DNA from: Cellvibrio sp. KY-GH-1
GTDB taxonomy: Bacteria; Pseudomonadota; Gammaproteobacteria; Pseudomonadales; Cellvibrionaceae
Assembly: GCF_008806975.1 (NCBI RefSeq)
Contig: NZ_CP031728.1
Location: forward strand, 1,054,001-1,118,000
DNA length: 64,000 nucleotides
Direction: 5' to 3'
How positions within the stretch are numbered: the stretch's first letter is position 1; each line of letters starts with the position of its first letter. Under the pieces are notes generated by a model, which did no database searches, was not told where the DNA came from, and was given only the letters and a program-made list of their open reading frames with translations. The position numbers and the translations under genes are program-made. Positions 1 to 8,658 of this stretch are shown here, piece after piece.

Positions 1-1
1 G

Positions 2-2569
2 ATCAGCCCTAACGGATCAATCGGTTATCGCTGGGGCCAACAGGGGAAATGGAACCTTGAACAGCGCGATGGAAAAAGTGGTGCAGAAGTAGATGTGCAT
101 TTATCACTAAAAAATCACTGCGATGAAATTCTGGATGTCGCCTTCCCCTACTTTGGCGGCAATGAACATGAGTACAATTATTTTAAACACACTGATCACA
201 GTGATATTCAATTACGCAAAGTGCCCGCGCGCAAAGTGTTGCTCGCAAACGGCGAATCTGCATGGGTAGCCAGTGTCTTTGACTTAATGGTTGCTCACTA
301 CGGTGTCGATAATGGTTTGGGCGATAACAATGTCGCAAAAAGTTTTGATGACGACGCGCCCTACACTCCCGCATGGCAAGAAAAAATTACCGGTGTAGCA
401 CGCGCCGATGTCATTCGTGTTGCGCGCGAGTTTGCGCGTACCGCCGACAAAACTCACGGGCGCTCTATGGTGATTGTGGGCGCCGCCCTCAACCACTGGT
501 ACAACATGGATATGAATTACCGCGGCTTGATCAATATGCTCATGATGTGTGGCTGTGTGGGTCAAAGCGGCGGTGGTTGGGCGCACTATGTAGGGCAAGA
601 AAAATTGCGCCCACAGAATGGCTGGCTCCCTCTTGCATTCGGTTTGGATTGGCAGCGTCCGCCGCGCCAAATGAACGGCACATCCTTTTTTTATAATCAC
701 GCCAGCCAATGGCGCTATGAAAAGTTGGACATGAGCGAAGTGGTTTCGCCGCTGGCAAATAAAGAAAAATGGAGCGGCAGCATTATCGATTTTAATGCGC
801 GCGCCGAGCGCATGGGCTGGCTGCCATCTGCACCACAACTGGCCACCAACCCACTGCGTATTGTGGCTGCCGCACAAGCTGCCGGTAAATCGCCTAAAGA
901 CTATGTGGTGGAGCAATTAACATCCGGCAAATTGGAATTCGCCTGCCAGGACCCTGACTCGCCACAAAACTTCCCGCGCAATATGTTTATCTGGCGTTCT
1001 AATTTATTAGGCTCCAGCGGTAAGGGGCACGAATATATGCTGCACCATTTACTCGGCACCAAACACGGTTTGCTCGGTAAAGATTTGGGCGCAGACGGTA
1101 AAAAACCGGAAGATGTGAAATGGCACCATGAAGGTGCAGAAGGCAAAGTCGATTTGCTGGTGACATTGGATTTTAGAATGTCCACCACCTGTTTGTATTC
1201 CGATATCGTTTTACCTACCGCCACCTGGTATGAAAAAGACGACATGAATACTTCGGATATGCATCCGTTTATTCATCCGCTCACCAAAGCAATTGATCCG
1301 GTGTGGGAATCGCGCAGCGACTGGGATATTTTCAAAGGCATTGCCAAAAAATTCTCGGAATTATGCGAAGGTCATTTGGGCGTAGAACAAGATTTTGTTA
1401 CCCAACCCATGATGCACGACACACCCGAAGAACTCGCCCAACCCTACGGCGTTAAAGCCTGGTGGAAAGGTGAATGTGAAGCCATTCCAGGTCTGACCAT
1501 GCCCAATATGGTGGTGGTAGAACGCGATTACCCCAACACCTATAAACGTTTCACTTCACTAGGGCCATTACTTGAATCACTCGGCAACGGTGGCAAAGGC
1601 ATTAAATGGGATACCAAAGAGGAAGTCGCATTTCTCGGCAAATTAAATCGCACTCATACTGAAGAAGGTGCGCATCAAGGGCGGCCAAAAATTGAAACGG
1701 CGATTGATGCCTGCGAAGTAATTTTATCGCTCGCACCGGAAACCAACGGCCACGTTGCGGTAAAAGCCTGGGATGCCCTTTCAAAAATTACCGGGCGCGA
1801 TCACACCCATTTAGCCAAACCGAAAGAAGACGAAAAAATTCGCTTCCACGATATTGTTGCCCAACCGCGCAAAATTATTTCTGCACCTACCTGGTCGGGC
1901 CTTGAAGACGAACACGTCTCCTACAACGCGGGCTACACCAACGTGCATGAATTAATTCCATGGCGCACCGTCACCGGCCGCCAGCAGTTTTATCAGGATC
2001 ATGAATGGATGCGCGATTTTGGCGAGCAGTTGTGTTGTTACAAACCGCCGGTCAATTTAAAAACCGTTGGCCCGGTGATGAACCGCACACCTAACGGCAA
2101 CAAAGAAATTATTTTGAACTGGATTACGCCACATCAAAAATGGGGCATTCACAGTACCTATAGCGACAATTTGTTAATGCTGACCCTGTCGCGCGGCGGC
2201 CCGATTGTATGGCTCAGCGAAGTGGATGCCAAAGCCGCCGGCATTGAAGACAACGATTGGATCGATGTGTTTAACGTTAACGGCGCTATTGCCGCCCGTG
2301 CGGTGGTATCGCAGCGGGTGCCGGAAGGCATGAGCCTGATGTATCACGCCCAGGAGCGCATTATTAATATGCCCGGTTCGTCGCTGACTAAAACCCGCGG
2401 TGGAATGCACAACTCAGTGACCCGCGCGATTATGAAACCTACGCATATGATTGGTGGCTACGCACAACAGGCTTACGGTTTTAACTACTACGGTACCGTT
2501 GGCTGCAACCGTGATGAATTTGTTGTAGTGAGAAAAATGAAAGAAGTGGATTGGTTAGATACACCTTAA
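2..2569 (+). CDS. narG: Respiratory nitrate reductase alpha subunit NarG (5' truncated by window edge)
   Basis: This is the catalytic Mo-bisMGD subunit of the membrane-bound quinol:nitrate oxidoreductase, which reduces nitrate to nitrite on the cytoplasmic side. The frame is open from base 2, so the gene enters from the left. About 855 C-terminal residues are present, against about 1240 in the family. The opening residues (ISPNGSIGYRWG) and the end (NYYGTVGCNRDEFVVVRKMK) are characteristic of NarG. The N-terminal FS0 cluster ligands and the molybdenum-coordinating Asp lie outside the window. It is the first visible gene of narGHJI. It is separated from narH by an unusual 135-base gap that carries a palindromic repeat, whereas other gaps in the operon are short. 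Confidence 0.97.
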   Translation: MSPNGSIGYRWGQQGKWNLEQRDGKSGAEVDVHLSLKNHCDEILDVAFPYFGGNEHEYNYFKHTDHSDIQLRKVPARKVLLANGESAWVASVFDLMVAHYGVDNGLGDNNVAKSFDDDAPYTPAWQEKITGVARADVIRVAREFARTADKTHGRSMVIVGAALNHWYNMDMNYRGLINMLMMCGCVGQSGGGWAHYVGQEKLRPQNGWLPLAFGLDWQRPPRQMNGTSFFYNHASQWRYEKLDMSEVVSPLANKEKWSGSIIDFNARAERMGWLPSAPQLATNPLRIVAAAQAAGKSPKDYVVEQLTSGKLEFACQDPDSPQNFPRNMFIWRSNLLGSSGKGHEYMLHHLLGTKHGLLGKDLGADGKKPEDVKWHHEGAEGKVDLLVTLDFRMSTTCLYSDIVLPTATWYEKDDMNTSDMHPFIHPLTKAIDPVWESRSDWDIFKGIAKKFSELCEGHLGVEQDFVTQPMMHDTPEELAQPYGVKAWWKGECEAIPGLTMPNMVVVERDYPNTYKRFTSLGPLLESLGNGGKGIKWDTKEEVAFLGKLNRTHTEEGAHQGRPKIETAIDACEVILSLAPETNGHVAVKAWDALSKITGRDHTHLAKPKEDEKIRFHDIVAQPRKIISAPTWSGLEDEHVSYNAGYTNVHELIPWRTVTGRQQFYQDHEWMRDFGEQLCCYKPPVNLKTVGPVMNRTPNGNKEIILNWITPHQKWGIHSTYSDNLLMLTLSRGGPIVWLSEVDAKAAGIEDNDWIDVFNVNGAIAARAVVSQRVPEGMSLMYHAQERIINMPGSSLTKTRGGMHNSVTRAIMKPTHMIGGYAQQAYGFNYYGTVGCNRDEFVVVRKMKEVDWLDTP

Positions 2570-2665
2570 CCCCACCCTAACCATCCCCTTAAAAAAGGGA
2601 AGGAACCATTCAGGAGGGGGTTCCATTCCTCCCCCTTATGAAGGGGGGAGGCTAGGAGGGGGGTC
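2567..2665. repeat. REP/MITE-like GC-rich palindromic element between narG and narH
   Basis: A block of C-runs and G-runs folds into several hairpins. CCTCCCCCTT (2628-2637) pairs with 2641-2651, and GGAACC (2602-2607) pairs with GGTTCC (2619-2624). The outer strands (CCCCACCCTAACC at the start, GGCTAGGAGGGG at the end) are near complements, giving a cruciform-like overall shape. It lies inside an operon. It resembles dispersed extragenic palindromes of other bacteria, but copy number cannot be judged from this window. Confidence 0.6.
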
Positions 2666-2704
2666 TTCCCCAAAAAATTTCTCGAATTTACAGAGGCAAA
2701 AAAA

Positions 2705-4240
2705 ATGAAAGTTCGTGCCCAGATTGGCATGGTGTTGAACCTGGATAAATGTATCGGTTGCCACACCTGCTCTATTACTTGCAAAAATGTATGGACTTCA
2801 CGCGAAGGCGTGGAATACGCCTGGTTTAACAACGTAGAAACCAAACCCGGCGTTGGTTTCCCCAAAGAGTGGGAAAATCAGGACAAATGGAAAGGCGGCT
2901 GGCAGCGTAGCGCTGACGGAAAATTAACACCGCGTATCGGTGGCAAATTGCGGGTGCTTGCTAATATTTTCGCCAATCCGAATCTTCCGGAAATTGATGA
3001 TTATTACGAACCTTTTGACTTTGATTACCAACACCTGCACACCGCAGGCAAAAGTGAGCATCAGCCTACCGCCCGCCCCCGCTCATTAATTACTGGTCAA
3101 CGCATGGAAAAAATTAATTGGGGGCCAAACTGGGAGGAAATTCTCGGCACCGAATTCGCCAAGCGTAGAAAAGACAAAAATTTCGATGATGTAGTGCAAA
3201 CCGAAATTTATGGTCAATTTGAAAAAACTTTTTTAATGTATTTGCCGAGGTTGTGTGAGCACTGCTTAAACCCGGCCTGTGTTGCCTCTTGCCCTTCCGG
3301 GGCGATTTATAAACGCGAAGAAGACGGCATTGTATTAATCGACCAAGACAAATGTCGCGGCTGGCGCATGTGTGTATCCGGCTGCCCCTACAAAAAAATC
3401 TATTACAACTGGAAAAGCGGAAAATCAGAAAAATGTACTTTCTGTTATCCACGTATTGAAGCAGGTCAACCCACTGTTTGCTCGGAAACCTGTGTCGGCC
3501 GCATTCGCTACTTAGGCGTGCTCTTATACGATGCTGATCGCATTGCTGAAGCCGCCAGTGTGGCCAGTGAAAAAGATTTGTATCAAGCGCAGCTGGATAT
3601 TTTTCTAGACCCCAATGACCCAGGTGTTATTGCAGCAGCGCAAGCTGAAGGCATTCCGCAAGCTTGGTTGGATGCGGCTCAGCGTTCACCTGTTTACAAA
3701 ATGGCGGTGGATTGGCAAGTCGCACTGCCGCTCCATCCTGAATATCGCACCTTGCCCATGGTGTGGTATATCCCTCCACTATCACCCATTCAAAACGCTG
3801 CGCAAGCGGGCCATGTGGGCATGAATGGTGAAATACCTGATTTAAAATCATTGCGTATCCCACTGCGCTATCTCGCTAATTTATTAACAGCGGGCGATGA
3901 AAAACCGGTTGAACATGCCCTGGAGCGCATGATTGCTATGCGCGCTTATATGCGCAGCAAACATGTGGATGGTGTGCAGGATTTGGAAGTGCTTAAACAA
4001 GTCGGACTGGATGTAGTGACCGTAGAGGAAATGTATCGCTATATGGCCATCGCCAATTACGAAGACCGCTTTGTAGTTCCCACCAGTCACCGCGCTTATG
4101 CCGAAAATGCCTACGATTTAAAAAGCAGTTGCGGCTTTAGTTTTGGTAATGGCTGTGGCGATGGCAACAATGATGTGAGCTTATTTGGCACTAAAGCCAA
4201 AGGGGTTCGCCAAGTCATTCCCGTATCGATTCAGGAGTAG
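2705..4240 (+). CDS. narH: Respiratory nitrate reductase beta subunit NarH
   Basis: This iron-sulfur electron-transfer subunit connects the NarI hemes to the NarG active site. Its 511 residues match the family length. Four ferredoxin-type cysteine groups are visible: CIGCHTCSITC near the N-terminus, CEHCLNPACVASCPSG, CRGWRMCVSGCP, and a later CTFC...CSETC set. The Trp replacing a Cys in CRGW is the known signature of the [3Fe-4S] cluster. GAGG lies about 8 bases upstream of the chosen ATG. It is followed five bases later by narJ. Confidence 0.98.
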   Translation: MKVRAQIGMVLNLDKCIGCHTCSITCKNVWTSREGVEYAWFNNVETKPGVGFPKEWENQDKWKGGWQRSADGKLTPRIGGKLRVLANIFANPNLPEIDDYYEPFDFDYQHLHTAGKSEHQPTARPRSLITGQRMEKINWGPNWEEILGTEFAKRRKDKNFDDVVQTEIYGQFEKTFLMYLPRLCEHCLNPACVASCPSGAIYKREEDGIVLIDQDKCRGWRMCVSGCPYKKIYYNWKSGKSEKCTFCYPRIEAGQPTVCSETCVGRIRYLGVLLYDADRIAEAASVASEKDLYQAQLDIFLDPNDPGVIAAAQAEGIPQAWLDAAQRSPVYKMAVDWQVALPLHPEYRTLPMVWYIPPLSPIQNAAQAGHVGMNGEIPDLKSLRIPLRYLANLLTAGDEKPVEHALERMIAMRAYMRSKHVDGVQDLEVLKQVGLDVVTVEEMYRYMAIANYEDRFVVPTSHRAYAENAYDLKSSCGFSFGNGCGDGNNDVSLFGTKAKGVRQVIPVSIQE

Positions 4241-4245
4241 TCCTA

Positions 4246-4983
4246 ATGAAATTATTAACGGTTTTATCATTGCTTATGGATTACCCGGAACAAAACTCCG
4301 AAGAATTAATAGCAGTGCTGCGCATCGGTATGCAACTAATTGAAGCACCACTGCAATCCAAACAACAAATTCATAACTATCTCGATCAGTTTTTGAAATA
4401 CTACGCACATACATCATTGCTAGATCTTCAATCCGACTATGACAGTTTATTCGAACGTGGACGCGCATTATCGCTCCATTTGTTTGAACATATTCATGGT
4501 GAGTCGCGCGATAGAGGCCAGGCTATGGTGAATCTACAACAGCAATACCGGGATGCCGGTTTGGATATAGGCGTAAAAGAATTGCCCGACTATTTACCCC
4601 TGTACCTTGAATTTTTATCCACTCAAGGCGAAGAAAATGCACGTATCGGTTTGGAGGAAGTCGCACCAATTTTAGCGGTGCTGGCTTGTCGGTTGGAAAA
4701 ACGCAACAACCCCTATGCAGGGCTATTTCACTGCTTGATTTTGCTCTCCGGTGTTGAGGTGAATCTCGAAGAATTACACGCTCAATTGGAGCAAGAAAAA
4801 CGCGATGACACACCCGAAGCATTGGATAAAGTATGGGAGGATGAAGTGGTAAATTTCGGTGCAGAAAAAAATGCCGATAGCTGCAGCAGTTCAACCTCGC
4901 GCCCCACACCTCAACAAAGTCGTGATCATGTCGAATTTCTCAACGTCGATGAATTACTCAACTTACAAGCCAGTGCGCGGTAA
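4246..4983 (+). CDS. narJ: Nitrate reductase assembly chaperone NarJ
   Basis: NarJ is a cytoplasmic chaperone of the TorD/NarJ family. It holds apo-NarGH during molybdenum cofactor and heme insertion and is not part of the final enzyme. The 245-residue, mostly helical protein opens with a typical NarJ start (MKLLTVLSLLMDYPE) and has an acidic, poorly conserved C-terminal tail. It sits between narH and narI with gaps of 5 and 11 bases, so it is cotranscribed and probably translationally coupled. Confidence 0.96.
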   Translation: MKLLTVLSLLMDYPEQNSEELIAVLRIGMQLIEAPLQSKQQIHNYLDQFLKYYAHTSLLDLQSDYDSLFERGRALSLHLFEHIHGESRDRGQAMVNLQQQYRDAGLDIGVKELPDYLPLYLEFLSTQGEENARIGLEEVAPILAVLACRLEKRNNPYAGLFHCLILLSGVEVNLEELHAQLEQEKRDDTPEALDKVWEDEVVNFGAEKNADSCSSSTSRPTPQQSRDHVEFLNVDELLNLQASAR

Positions 4984-4994
4984 TAGGAGCAGTT

Positions 4995-5684
4995 ATGAAT
5001 TATCTCAACACATTATTCTTTGGTCTTTACCCTTATCTGGCACTGATCATTTGTTTTATAGCCAGTTGGATTCGCTACGACCGCGAACAATACACCTGGA
5101 AGGCCAGCTCCAGCCAGTTGTTAGAAAGTAAGCAACTTAAAACCGGTAGCCGTTTATTTCACGTAGGTATTATTACGGTATTGCTGGGTCACTTTGTTGG
5201 TTTGTTAACACCCGTTGAAGTTTGGCATCTGCTTGGCATTCACGCCCATCATAAACAACTTATCGCTATGACGCTCGGTGGCGTTTTTGGGGTAATTTGT
5301 TTTATTGGATTAACCATTCTATTGCGTCGCCGTTTATTCAACCCTCGTATTCGAGCCACTAGCAGCAATATGGATATTACGGTATTGCTGCTACTCTACG
5401 CACAATTAATATTAGGATTGGGATCTATTTTTATTTCTGCACAGCATACCGATGGCGAAGAGATGTTGTTGTTAATGAGCTGGGCACAAAACATCGCCAC
5501 CTTTGATCCTGCGCAAGCTGCATCCGATATAGCTTCAGTACACTGGATTTATAAACTCCATGTGTTTTTGGGAATGAGTTTATTTGTGGTGTTTCCCTTC
5601 AGCCGCTTGGTTCATGTATTTAGCGTGCCGGTGAAATACGTAGGGCGCCGTTATCAAATTGTGCGCAAAAAAGCCTGGCATTAA
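4995..5684 (+). CDS. narI: Respiratory nitrate reductase gamma subunit NarI
   Basis: NarI is the membrane cytochrome b subunit. It oxidises quinol at the periplasmic side and anchors NarGH. The 229-residue protein has about five hydrophobic segments. Histidines expected to bind two b hemes are present in FHVGIITVLLGHF (second helix) and in KLHVFLG and RLVHVFSVP (last helix). GGAG precedes the ATG. An ATG at 4859 in another frame was not chosen because that reading is a shadow of narJ and narI. Confidence 0.97.
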   Translation: MNYLNTLFFGLYPYLALIICFIASWIRYDREQYTWKASSSQLLESKQLKTGSRLFHVGIITVLLGHFVGLLTPVEVWHLLGIHAHHKQLIAMTLGGVFGVICFIGLTILLRRRLFNPRIRATSSNMDITVLLLLYAQLILGLGSIFISAQHTDGEEMLLLMSWAQNIATFDPAQAASDIASVHWIYKLHVFLGMSLFVVFPFSRLVHVFSVPVKYVGRRYQIVRKKAWH

Positions 5685-5718
5685 CGGCAAACGTAAATAA
5701 CGCACCGGAGAGAAATCG

Positions 5719-6486
5719 ATGATTCAAGTCAATCAAGCCACCATCAGTGAACAACATATTTTGGCTGAAATGCAATACCACCCAGCGGATTCACAGCGTG
5801 AAGCGATGATTAAAGCCGCCGAGGCGCTAATTATTAGTGAGTTGTTACGCCAACGTGCGGCACAGCTGGAGTTACAAGTAGGCGACAACAACGCCGAGGC
5901 TTCCGATGAAGATTTTATTGAGGCCTTACTTGCCCAAGAAGTGCAATTACCTACTGCAGACGAGCAGGCATGCCAACAATACTTCCGCGCCAATGCTCAA
6001 CGTTTTATGAGTTCACCACTGCTTGAATTGCAGCATATTTTAATCGCTGCGGCACCGGACGATGAAGCTTCGCGCATTACCGCAAAACAAGACGCTGAAG
6101 CCCTGTTGATAAAATTGCAACTGGGGCAGGATTTTGCTCAACTTGCACAAACCAACTCCGCCTGCCCGTCTAAACAAGAAGGCGGTGACTTGGGGGTTAT
6201 CAGCCGCGGCCAAACCGTGCCTGAGTTTGAACGGCAATTATTGCTCCTGCCAGTCGGCTTACATCACCAACCCCTGGAAAGCCGCTATGGGTTTCATATT
6301 GTGAAAGTCAATCGCATAACACCAGGGCAAGCACTGAAATTCGATGATGTAAAAACCAAGATCGCGCAATTTTTACAGGAGCGAGTTCGCCACAAAGCCA
6401 TAGCACAATACATTCAGCAATTAATTAACGACGCCAAAATTGAAGGTTATGATTTTTCGGTACCAACATCAACGCTAATGCAATAA
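5719..6486 (+). CDS. Parvulin-type peptidyl-prolyl isomerase of the nar operon
   Basis: A 255-residue cytoplasmic protein with no signal peptide. A helical N-terminal half is followed by a PpiC/rotamase domain (about residues 95-205) containing the parvulin patterns LELQHILIA, GGDLGVISRGQ and YGFHIVKV. It resembles the NifM/PpiC-like gene that closes narGHJI in Pseudomonas. A role in folding or maturing nitrate reductase is inferred from this position. It lies 34 bases after narI with a GGAGAG ribosome site. Confidence 0.88.
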   Translation: MIQVNQATISEQHILAEMQYHPADSQREAMIKAAEALIISELLRQRAAQLELQVGDNNAEASDEDFIEALLAQEVQLPTADEQACQQYFRANAQRFMSSPLLELQHILIAAAPDDEASRITAKQDAEALLIKLQLGQDFAQLAQTNSACPSKQEGGDLGVISRGQTVPEFERQLLLLPVGLHHQPLESRYGFHIVKVNRITPGQALKFDDVKTKIAQFLQERVRHKAIAQYIQQLINDAKIEGYDFSVPTSTLMQ

Positions 6487-6513
6487 ACCGTTTTAGCTTG
6501 CGAGGGTTACACC

Positions 6514-7236
6514 ATGAGTTTAGAAACAGCACACGACTTGCTCAACAGAAGTCTGGGGCAAGTAGCACGAAAAATTCCCGGCGCTACCGCTATTTTTCAT
6601 CACCATGGATTAGATTTTTGCTGTGGTGGCAATAAAAGCCTGCTTCGTGCAGCGGAAGAGAAAAATCTGGACAGTGAAACTATTGCAAATGCGCTATTAG
6701 CAATTGCCAATAAAGGCGAAACACCTGCAACAGAAACAATGCCCTTGGCCGAGTTAATTGATTACATTCTGGAAAATTTTCATCAAGTACACCGCACTGA
6801 ATTGCCTGAACTGTTGCGCTTGGCCAATAAAGTGGAACGTGTACATGCCGACAAACCCGACTGCCCCCATGGCTTGAGTGAGCATTTGCTACTGATGGCA
6901 CAAGAATTAGAGCAGCACATGCAAAAGGAAGAAAATATTCTTTTTCCCATGATCAAACGCGGCACCGGCTCAATGGTGCTTGGCCCTATTAGTGTGATGC
7001 GCCACGAACACGACGACCACGGCGCGGCGCTGCGCGAATTGGAGCGGCTCACCAATAATATGCACCCCCCCATAGGGGCCTGCAATACCTGGCGCGCACT
7101 CTATTTAGGTTTGCAGAAATTGCACAATGATTTAATGGAACACATCCATTTGGAAAACAATTTGCTGTTTGTTAAACAGGAGGAGCAATTTAGTAAGTCG
7201 CAGCACAATTCAACTTGCTGCGGCAGCTGTAGTTGA
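6514..7236 (+). CDS. Di-iron iron-sulfur cluster repair protein (RIC/ScdA/YtfE/DnrN family)
   Basis: This family repairs or protects Fe-S clusters damaged by nitric oxide and peroxide. The 240-residue protein has the short N-terminal ScdA domain with HHHGLDFCCGGNKSL, then a hemerythrin-like four-helix bundle with metal-ligand His and Glu residues (HRTELP, EHLLLMAQELEQHMQKEE, MRHEHDDH, HIHLENN). Placement after narI fits protection against NO made during nitrite metabolism. The C-terminus carries a cysteine-rich CCGSCS tail. The next small gene begins two bases after its stop. Confidence 0.93.
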   Translation: MSLETAHDLLNRSLGQVARKIPGATAIFHHHGLDFCCGGNKSLLRAAEEKNLDSETIANALLAIANKGETPATETMPLAELIDYILENFHQVHRTELPELLRLANKVERVHADKPDCPHGLSEHLLLMAQELEQHMQKEENILFPMIKRGTGSMVLGPISVMRHEHDDHGAALRELERLTNNMHPPIGACNTWRALYLGLQKLHNDLMEHIHLENNLLFVKQEEQFSKSQHNSTCCGSCS

Positions 7237-7237
7237 T

Positions 7238-7507
7238 ATGAAAAAACCGGACACCACCAGCGCAATGCTCGACTTGGTGCAGCAGATTCGTGCACATATC
7301 CCCTTTGATGAACTGGATGATGCACGTGTCTGCTCCGGTGCCTGTATTGGCTGTGCAAAAAATTTGCTGGAATATTTAGAGCAGGAAATTATTTATTGGG
7401 AATCCAGCCTTACGCGCGGTGAAATAACCAGCTTGGGCGATATCAATAAACTGGCGCGCAGTGCTAAAAAAATATACAAAGTGTTGCAGTTAAATAATCT
7501 GGTGTAA
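7238..7507 (+). CDS. Small conserved cysteine-motif protein of the nar operon
   Basis: An 89-residue soluble protein of unknown function. The ATG at 7238 was chosen because it follows the RIC stop by one base; a longer reading would overlap RIC. Its only clear signature is CSGACIGCAKN (CX3CX2C) near residue 32, followed by a helical segment ending AKKIYKVLQLNNLV. The cysteine spacing could bind metal or an Fe-S cluster, but no known cofactor site can be claimed. Operon position suggests a role in nitrate or NO metabolism or cluster repair. Confidence 0.75.
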   Translation: MKKPDTTSAMLDLVQQIRAHIPFDELDDARVCSGACIGCAKNLLEYLEQEIIYWESSLTRGEITSLGDINKLARSAKKIYKVLQLNNLV

Positions 7508-7529
7508 TGATTTTCGTGTAGCTACTAAT

Positions 7530-7919
7530 TCAACCTTCGTCATTCGCCGTGAGCGATAAAATTCCACCTTGTTTATCAAATACTAAATACTGCTGAATCA
7601 TACCGGTGTTGATGCCTGCAATCATGGCATCGAGCGGTTTATTGGCATCAGTACTACTCGGCGCCTGCTCGCCCTTACCCGCGAGGCTGGCGGCAAAAAT
7701 TAGCGACCAGGCTTGACCAGTGTTCGCCGCTTCAGCGATCAGATCAGCGAAGCTTGTAATTTCATCCGGTGTTTTATCTACACACATTTTCGGCGTAAGA
7801 AAACCGCCCTCGTTGGTATCGCCACCGGCCACCTCATCAATATCCACAAACACCAGCAATAAACGTTGCGCATCGGCTTGCGCGCGCGCTGCTGTTAAAA
7901 AATCATCAAAGTGTTCCAT
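7530..7919 (-). CDS. Conserved small acidic protein of unknown function
   Basis: A 129-residue protein with no signal or membrane segment. A GAGG ribosome site lies seven bases before the ATG. It contains LLLVFVDID, FLTPKMCVDKTPDEI and a C-terminal YLVFDKQGGIL. Related small proteins in gammaproteobacteria are sometimes labelled ribonucleotide reductase subunit alpha, but nothing in the sequence (no catalytic cysteines, far too short) supports that. It lies between the nar operon and nrdGD and is convergent with the former. Confidence 0.7.
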   Translation of the reverse strand: MEHFDDFLTAARAQADAQRLLLVFVDIDEVAGGDTNEGGFLTPKMCVDKTPDEITSFADLIAEAANTGQAWSLIFAASLAGKGEQAPSSTDANKPLDAMIAGINTGMIQQYLVFDKQGGILSLTANDEG

Positions 7920-8031
7920 TGCGTAACCTCATTTTGTTGCGCTTCATCTTATTACTGAATAGCCCAATTTACTCACTACACAAACGCGATGAAATACCCA
8001 CTAAGGCTTAGCCACCCTCTTGCCACCTCTC

Positions 8032-8048
8032 CTACCCCTTGTAGGTAG
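8032..8048. promoter_or_regulatory. NarL-like palindrome upstream of nrdG
   Basis: CTACCCCTTGTAGGTAG is an inverted repeat (TACC-N7-GGTA). The left half, TACCCCT, fits the NarL heptamer TACYYMT exactly; the right half has one mismatch. The spacing is one base shorter than the classical 7-2-7 site of E. coli. A similar 15-base palindrome lies before narK2. It sits 14 bases upstream of an FNR box. A NarL-family regulator is encoded at 22435-23079. Confidence 0.5.
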
Positions 8049-8061
8049 CTCTGCGAAAAGT

Positions 8062-8075
8062 TTGATATAGATCAA
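8062..8075 (+). promoter_or_regulatory. FNR/Anr box upstream of nrdG-nrdD
   Basis: TTGATATAGATCAA matches the FNR/Anr consensus TTGAT-N4-ATCAA perfectly. Its centre is about 86 bases before the nrdG ATG, placing a class II start site near 8110. The -10 there is weak (around 8096-8103). It would switch on class III ribonucleotide reductase without oxygen. Confidence 0.82.
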
Positions 8076-8154
8076 ATATTGAAGCCCGTTCGCACACTAG
8101 CCTTACACCACATATAGATACAAAAGAAAAGATAAATACTAGATATGGTGTTTT

Positions 8155-8622
8155 ATGAAATTTATGCGCTTTGTGAATGAACAAGTTGTATGGCAGGAAG
8201 TCCCTGGTGAAACCTCACTCGCCTACACCATTACTGGCTGCCCGCTGCGCTGCAAAGGCTGCCATAGCAGCGAGTATCGCAACCCCAAACTGGGTGAGCC
8301 GCTCTATAGTGATTATTTCCAGAGCCGTTTGGACGCCTATCGCGGACTGATTAGCTGTGTTGTCTTTTTTGGTGGCGAATGGCTACCGGCTTTATTGCAG
8401 CCTCTGCTTGAACAAGCGCGGCGCGCCAACTTAAACACCTGTCTATACAGCGGTTTTGATCTGATACCCGACTGCTTGTTGCCGCATTTGACCTACGTGA
8501 AAACCGGGGCTTGGGTTGCAGCGCGCGGCGGTTTAGACAATCCCAATACCAATCAGCGCTTTATCGATTTGCGCACCAACGAATTACTGAATTACAAGTT
8601 CCACACTACCGTCCATTGTTAA
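8155..8622 (+). CDS. nrdG: Anaerobic ribonucleotide reductase activating protein NrdG
   Basis: A radical SAM enzyme that makes the glycyl radical on NrdD. The 155-residue protein carries the short-form cluster motif CPLRCKGC (CX3CX2C, Cys29, Cys33, Cys36) and a FFGGEW segment expected for SAM binding. The length fits the family. It is preceded by a perfect FNR box and followed 36 bases later by nrdD, the order nrdG-nrdD being the reverse of that in E. coli. The ribosome site is weak (GGTG). Confidence 0.95.
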   Translation: MKFMRFVNEQVVWQEVPGETSLAYTITGCPLRCKGCHSSEYRNPKLGEPLYSDYFQSRLDAYRGLISCVVFFGGEWLPALLQPLLEQARRANLNTCLYSGFDLIPDCLLPHLTYVKTGAWVAARGGLDNPNTNQRFIDLRTNELLNYKFHTTVHC

Positions 8623-8658
8623 TTACGCACTAACCATTATCTTTAACGAGGAGTTTTT

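Noticed and set aside
284..916. A 210-residue minus-strand open frame inside narG
   Set aside because: It is the antisense shadow of narG, with no ribosome site or recognisable domain; the sense frame is clearly coding.
4859..5131. Open frame spanning the narJ-narI junction
   Set aside because: It reads narJ and narI in another frame; both real genes account for the sequence.
7530..7919. Ribonucleotide reductase alpha subunit (a label used for similar small proteins)
   Set aside because: It is 129 residues with none of the catalytic features; the real anaerobic enzyme is nrdD nearby.
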